From assembly GCF_963576545.1 (NCBI RefSeq), contig NW_026870438.1, positions 248,001 to 312,000 on the forward strand: 64,000 bases of DNA. The letters are read 5' to 3'. Positions 48,501-63,800 of this stretch are shown here, piece after piece; within the stretch, counting starts at the first letter, position 1; each line of letters starts with the position of its first letter. The position numbers were made by a program, and so were the translations under genes. The stretch comes from Limanda limanda. Lineage: Eukaryota > Chordata > Actinopteri > Pleuronectiformes > Pleuronectidae. Under the pieces are notes generated by a model that saw only the letters and a list, made by a program, of their open reading frames with translations, was not told the DNA's origin and ran no database searches.

Positions 48501-51500
48501 ATCCCCGAGCTTGTACGACCTTCGGAAGAGGTCGACCGACGAAATTCCCCCAAATCTGAGGAGATATTCTTGAATAACTTTTTTTGTGAAGGTCGGAGAG
48601 ACTTGCAAGTAGGCTCTACCCCCACTAAATGGGGTAGCGCGCATCGATCGGTACCATCCTTGAGCTTCTCCGACTTTCGGAAGGGTTAGGGTTAGGGTTA
48701 GGGATGAAAGCACATAGGAGAAAGAGATATTCTTGAATAACTTTTTTTGTGAAGGTCGGAGAGACTTGCAAGTAGGCTCTACTCCCACTAAATGGGGTAG
48801 CGCGCATCGATCGGTACCATCCTTGAGCTTCTCCGACTTTCGGAAGGGTTAGGGTTAGGGTTAGGGATGAAAGCACATAGGAGAAAGAGATATTCTTGAA
48901 TAACTTTTTTTGTGAAGGTCGGAGAGACTTGCAAGTAGGCTCTACCCCCACTAAATGGGGTAGCGCGCATCGATCGGTACCATCCTTGAGCTTCTCCGAC
49001 TTTCGGAAGGGTTAGGGTTAGGGTTAGGGATGAAAGCACGTAGGAGAAAGAGATATTCTTGAATAACTTTTTTTGTGAAGGTCGGAGAGACTTGAAAAGT
49101 GGTTGCATCTGGACTAATTTGGGTCCTGCGGATCGATTGGTACCATCTCCGAGCTTGTACGACCTTCGGAAGAGGTCGACCGACGAAATTCCCCCAAATC
49201 TGAGGAGATATTCTTGAATAACTTTTTTTGTGAAGGTCGGAGAGACTTGCAAGTAGGCTCTACCCCCACTAAATGGGGTTGCGCGCATCGATCGGTACCA
49301 TCCTTGAGCTTTTCCGACTTTCGGAAGGGTTAGGGTTAGGGTTAGGGATGAAAGCACATAGGAGAAAGAGATATTCTTGAATAACTTTTTTTGTGAAGGT
49401 CGGAGAGACTTGCAAGTAGGCTCTACCCCCACTAAATGGGGTAGCGCGCATCGATTGGTACCATCCTTGAGCTTCTCCGACTTTCGGAAGGGTTAGGGTT
49501 AGGGTTAGGGATGAAAGCACATAGGAGAAAGAGATATTCTTGAATAACTTTTTTTGTGAAGGTCGGAGAGACTTGCAAGTAGGCTCTACCCCCACTAAAT
49601 GGGGTAGCGCGCATCGATCGGTACCATCCTTGAGCTTCTCCGACTTTCGGAAGGGTTAGGGTTAGGGTTAGGGATGAAAGCACATAGGAGAAAGAGATAT
49701 TCTTGAATAACTTTTTTTGTGAAGGTCGGAGAGACTTGGAAAGTGGTTGCATCTGGACTAATTTGGGTCCTGCGGATCGATTGGTACCATCCCCGAGCTT
49801 GTACGACCTTCGGAAGAGGTCGACCGACGAAATTCCCCCAAATCTGAGGAGATATTCTTGAATAACTTTTTTTGTGAAGGTCGGAGAGACTTGCAAGTAG
49901 GCTCTACCCCCACTAAATGGGGTAGCGCGCATCGATCGGTACCATCCTTGAGCTTCTCCGACTTTCGGAAGGGTTAGGGTTAGGGTTAGGGATGAAAGCA
50001 CATAGGAGAAAGAGATATTCTTGAATAACTTTTTTTGTGAAGGTCGGAGAGACTTGCAAGTAGGCTCTACTCCCACTAAATGGGGTAGCGCGCATCGATC
50101 GGTACCATCCTTGAGCTTCTCCGACTTTCGGAAGGGTTAGGGTTAGGGTTAGGGATGAAAGCACATAGGAGAAAGAGATATTCTTGAATAACTTTTTTTG
50201 TGAAGGTCGGAGAGACTTGCAAGTAGGCTTTACCCCCACTAAATGGGGTAGCGCGCATCGATCGGTACCATCCTTGAGCTTCTCCGACTTTCGGAAGGGT
50301 TAGGGTTAGGGTTAGGGATGAAAGCACGTAGGAGAAAGAGATATTCTTGAATAACTTTTTTTGTGAAGGTCGGAGAGACTTGAAAAGTGGTTGCATCTGG
50401 ACTAATTTGGGTCCTGCGGATCGATTGGTACCATCCCCGAGCTTGTACGACCTTCGGAAGAGGTCGACCGACGAAATTCCCCCAAATCTGAGGAGATATT
50501 CTTGAATAACTTTTTTTGTGAAGGTCAGAGAGACTTGCAAGTAGGCTCTACCCCCACTAAATGGGGTTGCGCGCATCGATCGGTACCATCCTTGAGCTTT
50601 TCCGACTTTCGGAAGGGTTAGGGTTAGGGTTAGGGATGAAAGCACATAGGAGAAAGAGATATTCTTGAATAACTTTTTTTGTGAAGGTCGGAGAGACTTG
50701 CAAGTAGGCTCTACCCCCACTAAATGGGGTAACGCGCATCGATTGGTACCATCCTTGAGCTTCTCCGACTTTCGGAAGGGTTAGGGTTAGGGTTAGGGAT
50801 GAAAGCACATAGGAGAAAGAGATATTCTTGAATAACTTTTTTTGTGAAGGTCGGAGAGACTTGCAAGTAGGCTCTACCCCCACTAAATGGGGTAGCGCGC
50901 ATCGATCGGTACCATCCTTGAGCTTCTCCGACTTTCGGAAGGGTTAGGGTTAGGGTTAGGGATGAAAGCACATAGGAGAAAGAAATATTCTTGAATAACT
51001 TTTTTTGTGAAGGTCGGAGAGACTTGGAAAGTAGTTGCATCTGGACTAATTTGGGTCCTGCGGATCGATTGGTACCATCCCCGAGCTTGTACGACCTTCG
51101 GAAGAGGTCGACCGACGAAATTCCCCCAAATCTGAGGAGATATTCTTGAATAACTTTTTTTGTGAAGGTCGGAGAGACTTGCAAGTAGGCTCTACCCCCA
51201 CTAAATGGGGTAGCGCGCATCGATCGGTACCATCCTTGAGCTTCTCCGACTTTCGGAAGGGTTAGGGTTAGGGTTAGGGATGAAAGCACATAGGAGAAAG
51301 AGATATTCTTGAATAACTTTTTTTGTGAAGGTCGGAGAGACTTGCAAGTAGGCTCTACCCCCACTAAATGGGGTAGCGCTCATCGATCGGTACCATCCTT
51401 GAGCTTCTCCGACTTTCGGAAGGGTTAGGGTTAGGGTTAGGGATGAAAGCACATAGGAGAAAGAGATATTCTTGAATAACTTTTTTTGTGAAGGTCGGAG

Positions 51501-54500
51501 AGACTTGGAAAGTGGTTGCATCTGGACTAATTTGGGTCCTGCTGATCGATTGGTACCATCCCCGAGCTTGTACGACCTTCGGAAGAGGTCGACCGACGAA
51601 ATTCCCCCAAATCTGAGGAGATATTCTTGAATAACTTTTTTTGTGAAGGTCGGAGAGACTTGCAAGTAGGCTCTACCCCCACTAAATGGGGTTGCGCGCA
51701 TCGATCGGTACCATCCTTGAGCTTCTCCGACTTTCGGAAGGGTTAGGGTTAGGGTTAGGGATGAAAGCACATAGGAGAAAGAGATATTCTTGAATAACTT
51801 TTTTTGTGAAGGTCGGAGAGACTTGCAAGTAGGCTCTACCCCCACTAAATGGGATAGCGCGCATCGATCGGTACCATCCTTGAGCTTCTCCGACTTTCGG
51901 AAGGGTTAGGGTTAGGGTTAGGGATGAAAGCACATAGGAGAAAGAGATATTCTTGAATAACTTTTTTTGTGAAGGTCGGAGAGACTTGCAAGTAGGCTCT
52001 ACCCCCACTAAATGGGGTAGCGCGCATCGATCGGTACCATCCTTGAGCTTCTCCGACTTTCGGAAGGGTTAGGGTTAGGGTTAGGGATGAAAGCACATAG
52101 GAGAAAGAAATATTCTTGAATAACTTTTTTTGTGAAGGTCGGAGAGACTTGGAAAGTGGTTGCATCTGGACTAATTTGGGTCCTGCGGATCGATTGGTAC
52201 ACTCCCCGAGCTTGTACGACCTTCGGAAGAGGTCGACCGACGAAATTCCCCCAAATCTGAGGAGATATTCTTGAATAACTTTTTTTGTGAAGGTCGGAGA
52301 GACTTGCAAGTAGGCTCTACCCCCACTAAATGGGGTAGCGCGCATCGATCGGTACCATCCTTGAGCTTTTCCGACTTTCGGAAGGGTTAGGGTTAGGGAT
52401 GAAAGCACATAGGAGAAAGAGATATTCTTGAATAACTTTTTTTGTGAAGGTCGGAGAGACTTGCAAGTAGGCTCTACCCCCACTAAATGGGGTAGCGCGC
52501 ATCGATCGGTACCATCCTTGAGCTTCTCCGACTTTCGGAAGGGTTAGGGTTAGGGTTAGGGATGAAAGCACATAGGAGAAAGAGATATTCTTGAATAACT
52601 TTTTTTGTGAAGGTCGGAGAGACTTGGAAAGTGGTTGCATCTGGACTAATTTGGGTCCTGCGGATCGATTGGTACCATCCCCGAGCTTGTACGACCTTCG
52701 GAAGAGGTCGACCGACGAAATTCCCCCAAATCTGAGGAGATATTCTTGAATAACTTTTTTTGTGAAGGTCGGAGAGACTTGCAAGTAGGCTCTACCCCCA
52801 CTAAATGGGGTTGCGCGCATCGATCGGTACCATCCTTGAGCTTCTCCGACTTTCGGAAGGGTTAGGGTTAGGGTTAGGGATGAAAGCACATAGGAGAAAG
52901 AGATATTCTTGAATAACTTTTTTTGTGAAGGTCGGAGAGACTTGCAAGTAGGCTCTACCCCCACTAAATGGGGTAGCACGCATCGATCGGTACCATCCTT
53001 GAGCTTCTCCGACTTTCGGAAGGGTTAGGGTTAGGGTTAGGGATGAAAGCACATAGGAGAAAGAGATATTCTTGAATAACTTTTTTTGTGAAGGTCGGAG
53101 AGACTTGGAAAGTGGTTGCATCTGGACTAATTTGGGTCCTGCGGATCGATTGGTACCATCCCCGAGCTTGTACGACCTTCGGAAGAGGTCGACCGACGAA
53201 ATTCCCCCAAATCTGAGGAGATATTCTTGAATAACTTTTTTTGTGAAGGTCGGAGAGACTTGCAAGTAGGCTCTACCCCCACTAAATGGGGTTGCGCGCA
53301 TCGATCGGTACCATCCTTGAGCTTCTCCGACTTTCGGAAGGGTTAGGGTTAGGGTTAGGGATGAAAGCACATAGGAGAAAGAGATATTCTTGAATAACTT
53401 TTTTTGTGAAGGTCGGAGAGACTTGCAAGTAGGCTCTACCCCCACTAAATGGGGTAGCACGCATCGATCGGTACCATCCTTGAGCTTCTCCGACTTTCGG
53501 AAGGGTTAGGGTTAGGGTTAGGGATGAAAGCACATAGGAGAAAGAGATATTCTTGAATAACTTTTTTTGTGAAGGTCGGAGAGACTTGGAAAGTGGTTGC
53601 ATCTGGACTAATTTGGGTCCTGCGGATCGATTGGTACCATCCCCGAGCTTGTACGACCTTCGAAAGAGGTCGACCGACGAAATTCCCCCAAATCTGAGGA
53701 GATATTCTTGAATAACTTTTTTTGTGAAGGTCGGAGAGACTTGCAAGTAGGCTCTACCCCCACTAAATGGGGTTGCGCGCATCGATCGGTACCATCCTTG
53801 AGCTTCTCCGACTTTCGGAAGGGTTAGGGTTAGGGTTAGGGATGAAAGCACATAGGAGAAAGAGATATTCTTGAATAACTTTTTTTGTGAAGGTCGGAGA
53901 GACTTGGAAAGTGGTTGCATCTGGACTAATTTGGGTCCTGCGGATCGATTGGTACCATCCCCGAGCTTGTACGACCTTCGGAAGAGGTCGACCGACGAAA
54001 TTCCCCCAAATCTGAGGAGATATTCTTGAATAACTTTTTTTGTGAAGGTCGGAGAGACTTGCAAGTAGGCTCTACCCCCACTAAATGGGGTTGCGCGCAT
54101 CGATCGGTACCATCCTTGAGCTTCTCCGACTTTCGGAAGGGTTAGGGTTAGGGTTAGGGATGAAAGCACATAGGAGAAAGAGATATTCTTGAATAACTTT
54201 TTTTGTGAAGGTCGGAGAGACTTGCAAGTAGGCTCTACCCCCACTAAATGGGGTTGCGCGCATCGATCGGTACCATCCTTGAGCTTCTCCGACTTTCGGA
54301 AGGGTTAGGGTTAGGGTTAGGGATGAAAGCACATAGGAGAAAGAGATATTCTTGAATAACTTTTTTTGTGAAGGTCGGAGAGACTTGCAAGTAGGCTCTA
54401 CCCCCACTAAATGGGGTAGCACGCATCGATCGGTACCATCCTTGAGCTTCTCCGACTTTCGGAAGGGTTAGGGTTAGGGTTAGGGATGAAAGCACATAGG

Positions 54501-54860
54501 AGAAAGAGATATTCTTGAATAACTTTTTTTGTGAAGGTCGGAGAGACTTGGAAAGTGGTTGCATCTGGACTAATTTGGGTCCTGCGGATCGATTGGTACC
54601 ATCCCCGAGCTTGTACGACCTTCGAAAGAGGTCGACCGACGAAATTCCCCCAAATCTGAGGAGATATTCTTGAATAACTTTTTTTGTGAAGGTCGGAGAG
54701 ACTTGCAAGTAGGCTCTACCCCCACTAAATGGGGTTGCGCGCATCGATCGGTACCATCCTTGAGCTTCTCCGACTTTCGGAAGGGTTAGGGTTAGGGTTA
54801 GGGATGAAAGCACATAGGAGAAAGAGATATTCTTGAATAACTTTTTTTGTGAAGGTCGGA
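45880..54860 (+). repeat. 8,980-bp super-repeat, copy 1
   Basis: The unit has 17 Y and 39 X (56 monomers; 8,992 bp minus two 6-bp contractions). Every distinctive variant I checked recurs 8,980 bp downstream, including CCCTCAATAAAT (47333/56313), CATCTCCGAG (near 49146/58126), AAAGTAGTTG (near 51032/60012), GGTACACTCC (near 52198/61178) and CTTCGAAAG (near 53661/62641). I found no difference at these positions. The left edge lies between the core near 45.87 kb (T9-TAAAGG, not shared) and 46.06 kb. Confidence 0.93.
48790..51365 (+). repeat. 1,288-bp tandem pair (XXXYXXXY) inside the super-repeat
   Basis: Four consecutive 644-bp intervals form two 1,288-bp units. Shared markers at +1,288 bp are CACGTAGG (49040/50328), GCTTTTCCG (near 49311/50599) and CGATTGG (near 49453/50741). 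The Y subtypes alternate (GAAAAG, GGAAAG). The two units have diverged: CATCTCCGAG occurs only in the first; GGTCAGAG, GGGTAACGC and AAAGTAGTTG only in the second. The same pair is at 57770-60345, and its second unit is at about 778-2065. Confidence 0.87.
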
Positions 54861-57800
54861 GAGACTTGGAAAGTGGTTGCATCTGGACTAATTTGGGTCC
54901 TGCGGATCGATTGGTACCATCCCCGAGCTTGTACGACCTTCGGAAGAGGTCGACCGACGAAATTCCCCCAAATCTGAGGAGATATTCTTGAATAACTTTT
55001 TTTGTGAAGGTCGGAGAGACTTGCAAGTAGGCTCTACCCCCACTAAATGGGGTTGCGCGCATCGATCGGTACCATCCTTGAGCTTCTCCGACTTTCGGAA
55101 GGGTTAGGGTTAGGGTTAGGGATGAAAGCACATAGGAGAAAGAGATATTCTTGAATAACTTTTTTTGTGAAGGTCGGAGAGACTTGCAAGTAGGCTCTAC
55201 CCCCACTAAATGGGGTAGCGCGCATCGATCGGTACCATCCTTGAGCTTCTCCGACTTTCGGAAGGGTTAGGGTTAGGGTTAGGGATGAAAGCACATAGGA
55301 GAAAGAGATATTCTTGAATAACTTTTTTTGTGAAGGTCGGAGAGACTTGGAAAGTGGTTGCATCTGGACTAATTTGGGTCCTGCGGATCGATTGGTACCA
55401 TCCCCGAGCTTGTACGACCTTCGGAAGAGGTCGACCGACGAAATTCCCCCAAATCTGAGGAGATATTCTTGAATAACTTTTTTTGTGAAGGTCGGAGAGA
55501 CTTGCAAGTAGGCTCTACCCCCACTAAATGGGGTTGCGCGCATCGATCGGTACCATCCTTGAGCTTCTCCGACTTTCGGAAGGGTTAGGGTTAGGGTTAG
55601 GGATGAAAGCACATAGGAGAAAGAGATATTCTTGAATAACTTTTTTTGTGAAGGTCGGAGAGACTTGAAAAGTGGTTGCATCTGGACTAATTTGGGTCCT
55701 GCGGATCGATTGGTACCATCCCCGAGCTTGTACGACCTTCGGAAGAGGTCGACCGACGAAATTCCCCCAAATCTGAGGAGATATTCTTGAATAACTTTTT
55801 TTGTGAAGGTCGGAGAGACTTGCAAGTAGGCTCTACCCCCACTAAATGGGGTTGCGCGCATCGATCGGTACCATCCTTGAGCTTCTCCGACTTTCGGAAG
55901 GGTTAGGGTTAGGGATGAAAGCACATAGGAGAAAGAGATATTCTTGAATAACTTTTTTTGTGAAGGTCGGAGAGACTTGCAAGTAGGCTCTACCCCCACT
56001 AAATGGGGTAGCGCGCATCGATCGGTACCATCCTTGAGCTTCTCCGACTTTCGGAAGGGTTAGGGTTAGGGTTAGGGATGAAAGCACATAGGAGAAAGAG
56101 ATATTCTTGAATAACTTTTTTTGTGAAGGTCGGAGAGACTTGAAAAGTGGTTGCATCTGGACTAATTTGGGTCCTGCGGATCGATTGGTACCATCCCCGA
56201 GCTTGTACGACCTTCGGAAGAGGTCGACCGACGAAATTCCCCCAAATCTGAGGAGATATTCTTGAATAACTTTTTTTGTGAAGGTCGGAGAGACTTGCAA
56301 GTAGGCTCTACCCTCAATAAATGGGGTTGCGCGCATCGATCGGTACCATCCTTGAGCTTCTCCGACTTTCGGAAGGGTTAGGGTTAGGGTTAGGGATGAA
56401 AGCACATAGGAGAAAGAGATATTCTTGAATAACTTTTTTTGTGAAGGTCGGAGAGACTTGCAAGTAGGCTCTACTCCCACTAAATGGGGTAGCGCGCATC
56501 GATCGGTACCATCCTTGAGCTTCTCCGACTTTCGGAAGGGTTAGGGTTAGGGTTAGGGATGAAAGCACATAGGAGAAAGAGATATTCTTGAATAACTTTT
56601 TTTGTGAAGGTCGGAGAGACTTGCAAGTAGGCTCTACCCCCACTAAATGGGGTAGCGCGCATCGATCGGTACCATCCTTGAGCTTCTCCGACTTTTGGAA
56701 GGGTTAGGGTTAGGGTTAGGGATGAAAGCACATAGGAGAAAGAGATATTCTTGAATAACTTTTTTTGTGAAGGTCGGAGAGACTTGCAAGTAGGCTCTAC
56801 CCCCACTAAATGGGGTAGCGCGCATCGATCGGTACCATCCTTGAGCTTCTCCGACTTTCGGAAGGGTTAGGGTTAGGGTTAGGGATGAAAGCACATAGGA
56901 GAAAGAGATATTCTTGAATAACTTTTTTTGTGAAGGTCGGAGAGACTTGAAAAGTGGTTGCATCTGGACTAATTTGGGTCCTGCGGATCGATTGGTACCA
57001 TCCCCGAGCTTGTACGACCTTCGTAAGAGGTCGACCGACGAAATTCCCCCAAATCTGAGGAGATATTCTTGAATAACTTTTTTTGTGAAGGTCGGAGAGA
57101 CTTGCAAGTAGGCTCTACCCCCACTAAATGGGGTTGCGCGCATCGATCGGTACCATCCTTGAGCTTCTCCGACTTTCGGAAGGGTTAGGGTTAGGGTTAG
57201 GGATGAAAGCACATAGGAGAAAGAGATATTCTTGAATAACTTTTTTTGTGAAGGTCGGAGAGACTTGCAAGTAGGCTCTACCCCCACTAAATGGGGTAGC
57301 GCGCATCGATCGGTACCATCCTTGAGCTTCTCCGACTTTCGGAAGGGTTAGGGTTAGGGTTAGGGATGAAAGCACATAGGAGAAAGAGATATTCTTGAAT
57401 AACTTTTTTTGTGAAGGTCGGAGAGACTTGGAAAGTGGTTGCATCTGGACTAATTTGGGTCCTGCGGATCGATTGGTACCATCCCCGAGCTTGTACGACC
57501 TTCGGAAGAGGTCGACCGACGAAATTCCCCCAAATCTGAGGAGATATTCTTGAATAACTTTTTTTGTGAAGGTCGGAGAGACTTGCAAGTAGGCTCTACC
57601 CCCACTAAATGGGGTAGCGCGCATCGATCGGTACCATCCTTGAGCTTCTCCGACTTTCGGAAGGGTTAGGGTTAGGGTTAGGGATGAAAGCACATAGGAG
57701 AAAGAGATATTCTTGAATAACTTTTTTTGTGAAGGTCGGAGAGACTTGCAAGTAGGCTCTACTCCCACTAAATGGGGTAGCGCGCATCGATCGGTACCAT

Positions 57801-60800
57801 CCTTGAGCTTCTCCGACTTTCGGAAGGGTTAGGGTTAGGGTTAGGGATGAAAGCACATAGGAGAAAGAGATATTCTTGAATAACTTTTTTTGTGAAGGTC
57901 GGAGAGACTTGCAAGTAGGCTCTACCCCCACTAAATGGGGTAGCGCGCATCGATCGGTACCATCCTTGAGCTTCTCCGACTTTCGGAAGGGTTAGGGTTA
58001 GGGTTAGGGATGAAAGCACGTAGGAGAAAGAGATATTCTTGAATAACTTTTTTTGTGAAGGTCGGAGAGACTTGAAAAGTGGTTGCATCTGGACTAATTT
58101 GGGTCCTGCGGATCGATTGGTACCATCTCCGAGCTTGTACGACCTTCGGAAGAGGTCGACCGACGAAATTCCCCCAAATCTGAGGAGATATTCTTGAATA
58201 ACTTTTTTTGTGAAGGTCGGAGAGACTTGCAAGTAGGCTCTACCCCCACTAAATGGGGTTGCGCGCATCGATCGGTACCATCCTTGAGCTTTTCCGACTT
58301 TCGGAAGGGTTAGGGTTAGGGTTAGGGATGAAAGCACATAGGAGAAAGAGATATTCTTGAATAACTTTTTTTGTGAAGGTCGGAGAGACTTGCAAGTAGG
58401 CTCTACCCCCACTAAATGGGGTAGCGCGCATCGATTGGTACCATCCTTGAGCTTCTCCGACTTTCGGAAGGGTTAGGGTTAGGGTTAGGGATGAAAGCAC
58501 ATAGGAGAAAGAGATATTCTTGAATAACTTTTTTTGTGAAGGTCGGAGAGACTTGCAAGTAGGCTCTACCCCCACTAAATGGGGTAGCGCGCATCGATCG
58601 GTACCATCCTTGAGCTTCTCCGACTTTCGGAAGGGTTAGGGTTAGGGTTAGGGATGAAAGCACATAGGAGAAAGAGATATTCTTGAATAACTTTTTTTGT
58701 GAAGGTCGGAGAGACTTGGAAAGTGGTTGCATCTGGACTAATTTGGGTCCTGCGGATCGATTGGTACCATCCCCGAGCTTGTACGACCTTCGGAAGAGGT
58801 CGACCGACGAAATTCCCCCAAATCTGAGGAGATATTCTTGAATAACTTTTTTTGTGAAGGTCGGAGAGACTTGCAAGTAGGCTCTACCCCCACTAAATGG
58901 GGTAGCGCGCATCGATCGGTACCATCCTTGAGCTTCTCCGACTTTCGGAAGGGTTAGGGTTAGGGTTAGGGATGAAAGCACATAGGAGAAAGAGATATTC
59001 TTGAATAACTTTTTTTGTGAAGGTCGGAGAGACTTGCAAGTAGGCTCTACTCCCACTAAATGGGGTAGCGCGCATCGATCGGTACCATCCTTGAGCTTCT
59101 CCGACTTTCGGAAGGGTTAGGGTTAGGGTTAGGGATGAAAGCACATAGGAGAAAGAGATATTCTTGAATAACTTTTTTTGTGAAGGTCGGAGAGACTTGC
59201 AAGTAGGCTTTACCCCCACTAAATGGGGTAGCGCGCATCGATCGGTACCATCCTTGAGCTTCTCCGACTTTCGGAAGGGTTAGGGTTAGGGTTAGGGATG
59301 AAAGCACGTAGGAGAAAGAGATATTCTTGAATAACTTTTTTTGTGAAGGTCGGAGAGACTTGAAAAGTGGTTGCATCTGGACTAATTTGGGTCCTGCGGA
59401 TCGATTGGTACCATCCCCGAGCTTGTACGACCTTCGGAAGAGGTCGACCGACGAAATTCCCCCAAATCTGAGGAGATATTCTTGAATAACTTTTTTTGTG
59501 AAGGTCAGAGAGACTTGCAAGTAGGCTCTACCCCCACTAAATGGGGTTGCGCGCATCGATCGGTACCATCCTTGAGCTTTTCCGACTTTCGGAAGGGTTA
59601 GGGTTAGGGTTAGGGATGAAAGCACATAGGAGAAAGAGATATTCTTGAATAACTTTTTTTGTGAAGGTCGGAGAGACTTGCAAGTAGGCTCTACCCCCAC
59701 TAAATGGGGTAACGCGCATCGATTGGTACCATCCTTGAGCTTCTCCGACTTTCGGAAGGGTTAGGGTTAGGGTTAGGGATGAAAGCACATAGGAGAAAGA
59801 GATATTCTTGAATAACTTTTTTTGTGAAGGTCGGAGAGACTTGCAAGTAGGCTCTACCCCCACTAAATGGGGTAGCGCGCATCGATCGGTACCATCCTTG
59901 AGCTTCTCCGACTTTCGGAAGGGTTAGGGTTAGGGTTAGGGATGAAAGCACATAGGAGAAAGAAATATTCTTGAATAACTTTTTTTGTGAAGGTCGGAGA
60001 GACTTGGAAAGTAGTTGCATCTGGACTAATTTGGGTCCTGCGGATCGATTGGTACCATCCCCGAGCTTGTACGACCTTCGGAAGAGGTCGACCGACGAAA
60101 TTCCCCCAAATCTGAGGAGATATTCTTGAATAACTTTTTTTGTGAAGGTCGGAGAGACTTGCAAGTAGGCTCTACCCCCACTAAATGGGGTAGCGCGCAT
60201 CGATCGGTACCATCCTTGAGCTTCTCCGACTTTCGGAAGGGTTAGGGTTAGGGTTAGGGATGAAAGCACATAGGAGAAAGAGATATTCTTGAATAACTTT
60301 TTTTGTGAAGGTCGGAGAGACTTGCAAGTAGGCTCTACCCCCACTAAATGGGGTAGCGCTCATCGATCGGTACCATCCTTGAGCTTCTCCGACTTTCGGA
60401 AGGGTTAGGGTTAGGGTTAGGGATGAAAGCACATAGGAGAAAGAGATATTCTTGAATAACTTTTTTTGTGAAGGTCGGAGAGACTTGGAAAGTGGTTGCA
60501 TCTGGACTAATTTGGGTCCTGCTGATCGATTGGTACCATCCCCGAGCTTGTACGACCTTCGGAAGAGGTCGACCGACGAAATTCCCCCAAATCTGAGGAG
60601 ATATTCTTGAATAACTTTTTTTGTGAAGGTCGGAGAGACTTGCAAGTAGGCTCTACCCCCACTAAATGGGGTTGCGCGCATCGATCGGTACCATCCTTGA
60701 GCTTCTCCGACTTTCGGAAGGGTTAGGGTTAGGGTTAGGGATGAAAGCACATAGGAGAAAGAGATATTCTTGAATAACTTTTTTTGTGAAGGTCGGAGAG

Positions 60801-63800
60801 ACTTGCAAGTAGGCTCTACCCCCACTAAATGGGATAGCGCGCATCGATCGGTACCATCCTTGAGCTTCTCCGACTTTCGGAAGGGTTAGGGTTAGGGTTA
60901 GGGATGAAAGCACATAGGAGAAAGAGATATTCTTGAATAACTTTTTTTGTGAAGGTCGGAGAGACTTGCAAGTAGGCTCTACCCCCACTAAATGGGGTAG
61001 CGCGCATCGATCGGTACCATCCTTGAGCTTCTCCGACTTTCGGAAGGGTTAGGGTTAGGGTTAGGGATGAAAGCACATAGGAGAAAGAAATATTCTTGAA
61101 TAACTTTTTTTGTGAAGGTCGGAGAGACTTGGAAAGTGGTTGCATCTGGACTAATTTGGGTCCTGCGGATCGATTGGTACACTCCCCGAGCTTGTACGAC
61201 CTTCGGAAGAGGTCGACCGACGAAATTCCCCCAAATCTGAGGAGATATTCTTGAATAACTTTTTTTGTGAAGGTCGGAGAGACTTGCAAGTAGGCTCTAC
61301 CCCCACTAAATGGGGTAGCGCGCATCGATCGGTACCATCCTTGAGCTTTTCCGACTTTCGGAAGGGTTAGGGTTAGGGATGAAAGCACATAGGAGAAAGA
61401 GATATTCTTGAATAACTTTTTTTGTGAAGGTCGGAGAGACTTGCAAGTAGGCTCTACCCCCACTAAATGGGGTAGCGCGCATCGATCGGTACCATCCTTG
61501 AGCTTCTCCGACTTTCGGAAGGGTTAGGGTTAGGGTTAGGGATGAAAGCACATAGGAGAAAGAGATATTCTTGAATAACTTTTTTTGTGAAGGTCGGAGA
61601 GACTTGGAAAGTGGTTGCATCTGGACTAATTTGGGTCCTGCGGATCGATTGGTACCATCCCCGAGCTTGTACGACCTTCGGAAGAGGTCGACCGACGAAA
61701 TTCCCCCAAATCTGAGGAGATATTCTTGAATAACTTTTTTTGTGAAGGTCGGAGAGACTTGCAAGTAGGCTCTACCCCCACTAAATGGGGTTGCGCGCAT
61801 CGATCGGTACCATCCTTGAGCTTCTCCGACTTTCGGAAGGGTTAGGGTTAGGGTTAGGGATGAAAGCACATAGGAGAAAGAGATATTCTTGAATAACTTT
61901 TTTTGTGAAGGTCGGAGAGACTTGCAAGTAGGCTCTACCCCCACTAAATGGGGTAGCACGCATCGATCGGTACCATCCTTGAGCTTCTCCGACTTTCGGA
62001 AGGGTTAGGGTTAGGGTTAGGGATGAAAGCACATAGGAGAAAGAGATATTCTTGAATAACTTTTTTTGTGAAGGTCGGAGAGACTTGGAAAGTGGTTGCA
62101 TCTGGACTAATTTGGGTCCTGCGGATCGATTGGTACCATCCCCGAGCTTGTACGACCTTCGGAAGAGGTCGACCGACGAAATTCCCCCAAATCTGAGGAG
62201 ATATTCTTGAATAACTTTTTTTGTGAAGGTCGGAGAGACTTGCAAGTAGGCTCTACCCCCACTAAATGGGGTTGCGCGCATCGATCGGTACCATCCTTGA
62301 GCTTCTCCGACTTTCGGAAGGGTTAGGGTTAGGGTTAGGGATGAAAGCACATAGGAGAAAGAGATATTCTTGAATAACTTTTTTTGTGAAGGTCGGAGAG
62401 ACTTGCAAGTAGGCTCTACCCCCACTAAATGGGGTAGCACGCATCGATCGGTACCATCCTTGAGCTTCTCCGACTTTCGGAAGGGTTAGGGTTAGGGTTA
62501 GGGATGAAAGCACATAGGAGAAAGAGATATTCTTGAATAACTTTTTTTGTGAAGGTCGGAGAGACTTGGAAAGTGGTTGCATCTGGACTAATTTGGGTCC
62601 TGCGGATCGATTGGTACCATCCCCGAGCTTGTACGACCTTCGAAAGAGGTCGACCGACGAAATTCCCCCAAATCTGAGGAGATATTCTTGAATAACTTTT
62701 TTTGTGAAGGTCGGAGAGACTTGCAAGTAGGCTCTACCCCCACTAAATGGGGTTGCGCGCATCGATCGGTACCATCCTTGAGCTTCTCCGACTTTCGGAA
62801 GGGTTAGGGTTAGGGTTAGGGATGAAAGCACATAGGAGAAAGAGATATTCTTGAATAACTTTTTTTGTGAAGGTCGGAGAGACTTGGAAAGTGGTTGCAT
62901 CTGGACTAATTTGGGTCCTGCGGATCGATTGGTACCATCCCCGAGCTTGTACGACCTTCGGAAGAGGTCGACCGACGAAATTCCCCCAAATCTGAGGAGA
63001 TATTCTTGAATAACTTTTTTTGTGAAGGTCGGAGAGACTTGCAAGTAGGCTCTACCCCCACTAAATGGGGTTGCGCGCATCGATCGGTACCATCCTTGAG
63101 CTTCTCCGACTTTCGGAAGGGTTAGGGTTAGGGTTAGGGATGAAAGCACATAGGAGAAAGAGATATTCTTGAATAACTTTTTTTGTGAAGGTCGGAGAGA
63201 CTTGCAAGTAGGCTCTACCCCCACTAAATGGGGTTGCGCGCATCGATCGGTACCATCCTTGAGCTTCTCCGACTTTCGGAAGGGTTAGGGTTAGGGTTAG
63301 GGATGAAAGCACATAGGAGAAAGAGATATTCTTGAATAACTTTTTTTGTGAAGGTCGGAGAGACTTGCAAGTAGGCTCTACCCCCACTAAATGGGGTAGC
63401 ACGCATCGATCGGTACCATCCTTGAGCTTCTCCGACTTTCGGAAGGGTTAGGGTTAGGGTTAGGGATGAAAGCACATAGGAGAAAGAGATATTCTTGAAT
63501 AACTTTTTTTGTGAAGGTCGGAGAGACTTGGAAAGTGGTTGCATCTGGACTAATTTGGGTCCTGCGGATCGATTGGTACCATCCCCGAGCTTGTACGACC
63601 TTCGAAAGAGGTCGACCGACGAAATTCCCCCAAATCTGAGGAGATATTCTTGAATAACTTTTTTTGTGAAGGTCGGAGAGACTTGCAAGTAGGCTCTACC
63701 CCCACTAAATGGGGTTGCGCGCATCGATCGGTACCATCCTTGAGCTTCTCCGACTTTCGGAAGGGTTAGGGTTAGGGTTAGGGATGAAAGCACATAGGAG